A stretch of DNA of 64,000 bases from Achatina immaculata (taxonomy: Eukaryota > Mollusca > Gastropoda > Stylommatophora > Achatinidae), in contig CM019716.1 in assembly GCA_009760885.1 (NCBI GenBank), forward strand, positions 3,043,501-3,107,500, in the 5' to 3' direction. Positions 63,184 to 64,000 of the stretch are shown one piece after another. The stretch's first letter is position 1; each line of letters begins with the position of its first letter. A program made the translations under genes and the position numbers. The notes beneath the pieces are model-generated. The model was given only the letters and a program-made list of their open reading frames with translations, was not told the origin of the DNA and did not search any database.

Positions 63184-64000
63184 AGAGCCACTCACTAGGG
63201 GAACATTATCGCATGTTCCATCCTTAGTGGAATAGTTTTAATTTTGTTCTAGATTCTAGCCTGGTGTGTTTCCTACAAATCTGTTGGCTAGATTTTTTTT
63301 TGAGCTGCTTAATTTTATATAAAGAAGCAACATCCAAGAATGGGCTAATAATTGTGAAATTTGCTTGTATCAAGTTTTGTTAGTTGACACTTCACTTTCT
63401 CTGCATGTAGATTTCATTTTAAAGCTTTCAGCATGAAATCATGCGCAGCTTTGCTTATATGGACCTGTGTGGGGAGCCAGAGTTAGTTTGCCCTTGCTGT
63501 GTGTTTACTGAATAAACCAAGATCTTTTTCTGATCTTGACATCCCATAAATCTCTGCTATGTAACTGATGTGCAGTTTTCCCGAAGTCCATCTCATCCAT
63601 TGTACACGGCCTAGTAAGTTTTTGCTTATGATTGAGACATGCAAGAACAAATTCTGTGTATGTATATAACTTACCTAAGAAAAAAAAAGTATATTTGCTG
63701 TTAATGTATATATTCATATTTGTGTATACAAAAAGCTGTGGAAATTGAACTTGCTGGGTTTTTTTTAATAATAAATTTACTGAGCCAAAAAATAGAAAAT
63801 ATTACTAAGTAGAGCCAGATGTTATTTGTTTAAATCAGTAAGTTCATATCTGCAGTTATCTGTGTCCAGTGTTTGAGCTAGTTTGTTGTGAGACGTAAAG
63901 CTCTGTGTTAACTGCATGTTATTATATTCCGTCCCTTTTGCTGTGTGATTTATGCACTAGTATGTCCATTATTATGGCTTCATTATATACTGTATTTGTT
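63184..64000. other. 3' UTR or next intron of the ankyrin gene
   Basis: No further coding is seen. Two AATAAA hexamers (63511 and 63770). Whether it is UTR or intron depends on use of the 63158 donor. Confidence 0.45.
63511..63516 (+). promoter_or_regulatory. candidate poly(A) signal AATAAA
   Basis: AATAAA lies 328 bases after the stop at 63183. A second copy is at 63770-63775, followed by AT-rich DNA. Either would fit a terminal exon that reads through the 63158 donor. Confidence 0.35.

Overview
The window looks like the genome of an invertebrate animal, most likely a mollusc. It is AT-rich, with long introns bounded by GT/AG, abundant minisatellites, 5'-truncated non-LTR retrotransposons, a decayed mariner and tRNA-derived SINEs. 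Placement in molluscs is inferred from this style and from the protein; no species-level claim is made. No prokaryotic, organellar or viral gene set is visible.

One host gene spans almost the whole + strand: the 3' part of an ankyrin gene (the ANK1/2/3, Drosophila Ank2 and C. elegans unc-44 family). The N-terminal ankyrin repeats and ZU5/UPA part lie upstream of the window. Exons at about 287-355, 2305-2508 and 4821-4949 give the linker and the death domain. The exon at 5661-5758 carries the conserved post-death-domain motif. Exons at 16097, 22066, 30915, 33310, 35693 and 39198 encode a disordered, acidic regulatory tail. A short exon at 40982-41061 ends in a stop and looks like an alternative terminus. 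Two large exons, 58153-59077 and 62288-63157 (or reading on to a stop at 63183), form a long-isoform tail. Almost every exon is symmetrical in phase 1 (length divisible by 3), so exons can be skipped without losing frame. The large 58 kb exon is out of frame by two bases at two homopolymers, most simply explained by assembly indels.

The introns are filled with repeats. LINE family A lies at 600-1270, 11886-12315 and 49587-50070 (- strand). LINE family B lies at 8535-9815, 9818-10160, 27353-27522, 40504-40598, 41452-41520 and 56160-56690. Several other LINE 3' ends are present at 1697-2285, 21340-21600, 25612-26335, 35229-35560 and 52805-52990, with RNase H fragments at 2800-3360 and 3600-3950. 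A nearly complete endonuclease-RT-RNase H element lies at about 41296-45420 on the - strand. A mariner with both inverted repeats is at 16596-17927. Two TTAA-bounded MITE-like elements are at 12560-13249 and 45720-46805. One SINE family has three copies. At least 17 minisatellite arrays, with units of 19-80 bp, sit in the introns, several directly against exon acceptors.

There is no operon-like gene cooperation here: the host content is one alternatively spliced membrane-cytoskeleton adaptor gene, and everything else is intronic or mobile. I saw no convincing tRNA gene, rRNA gene, CRISPR array or second host gene.
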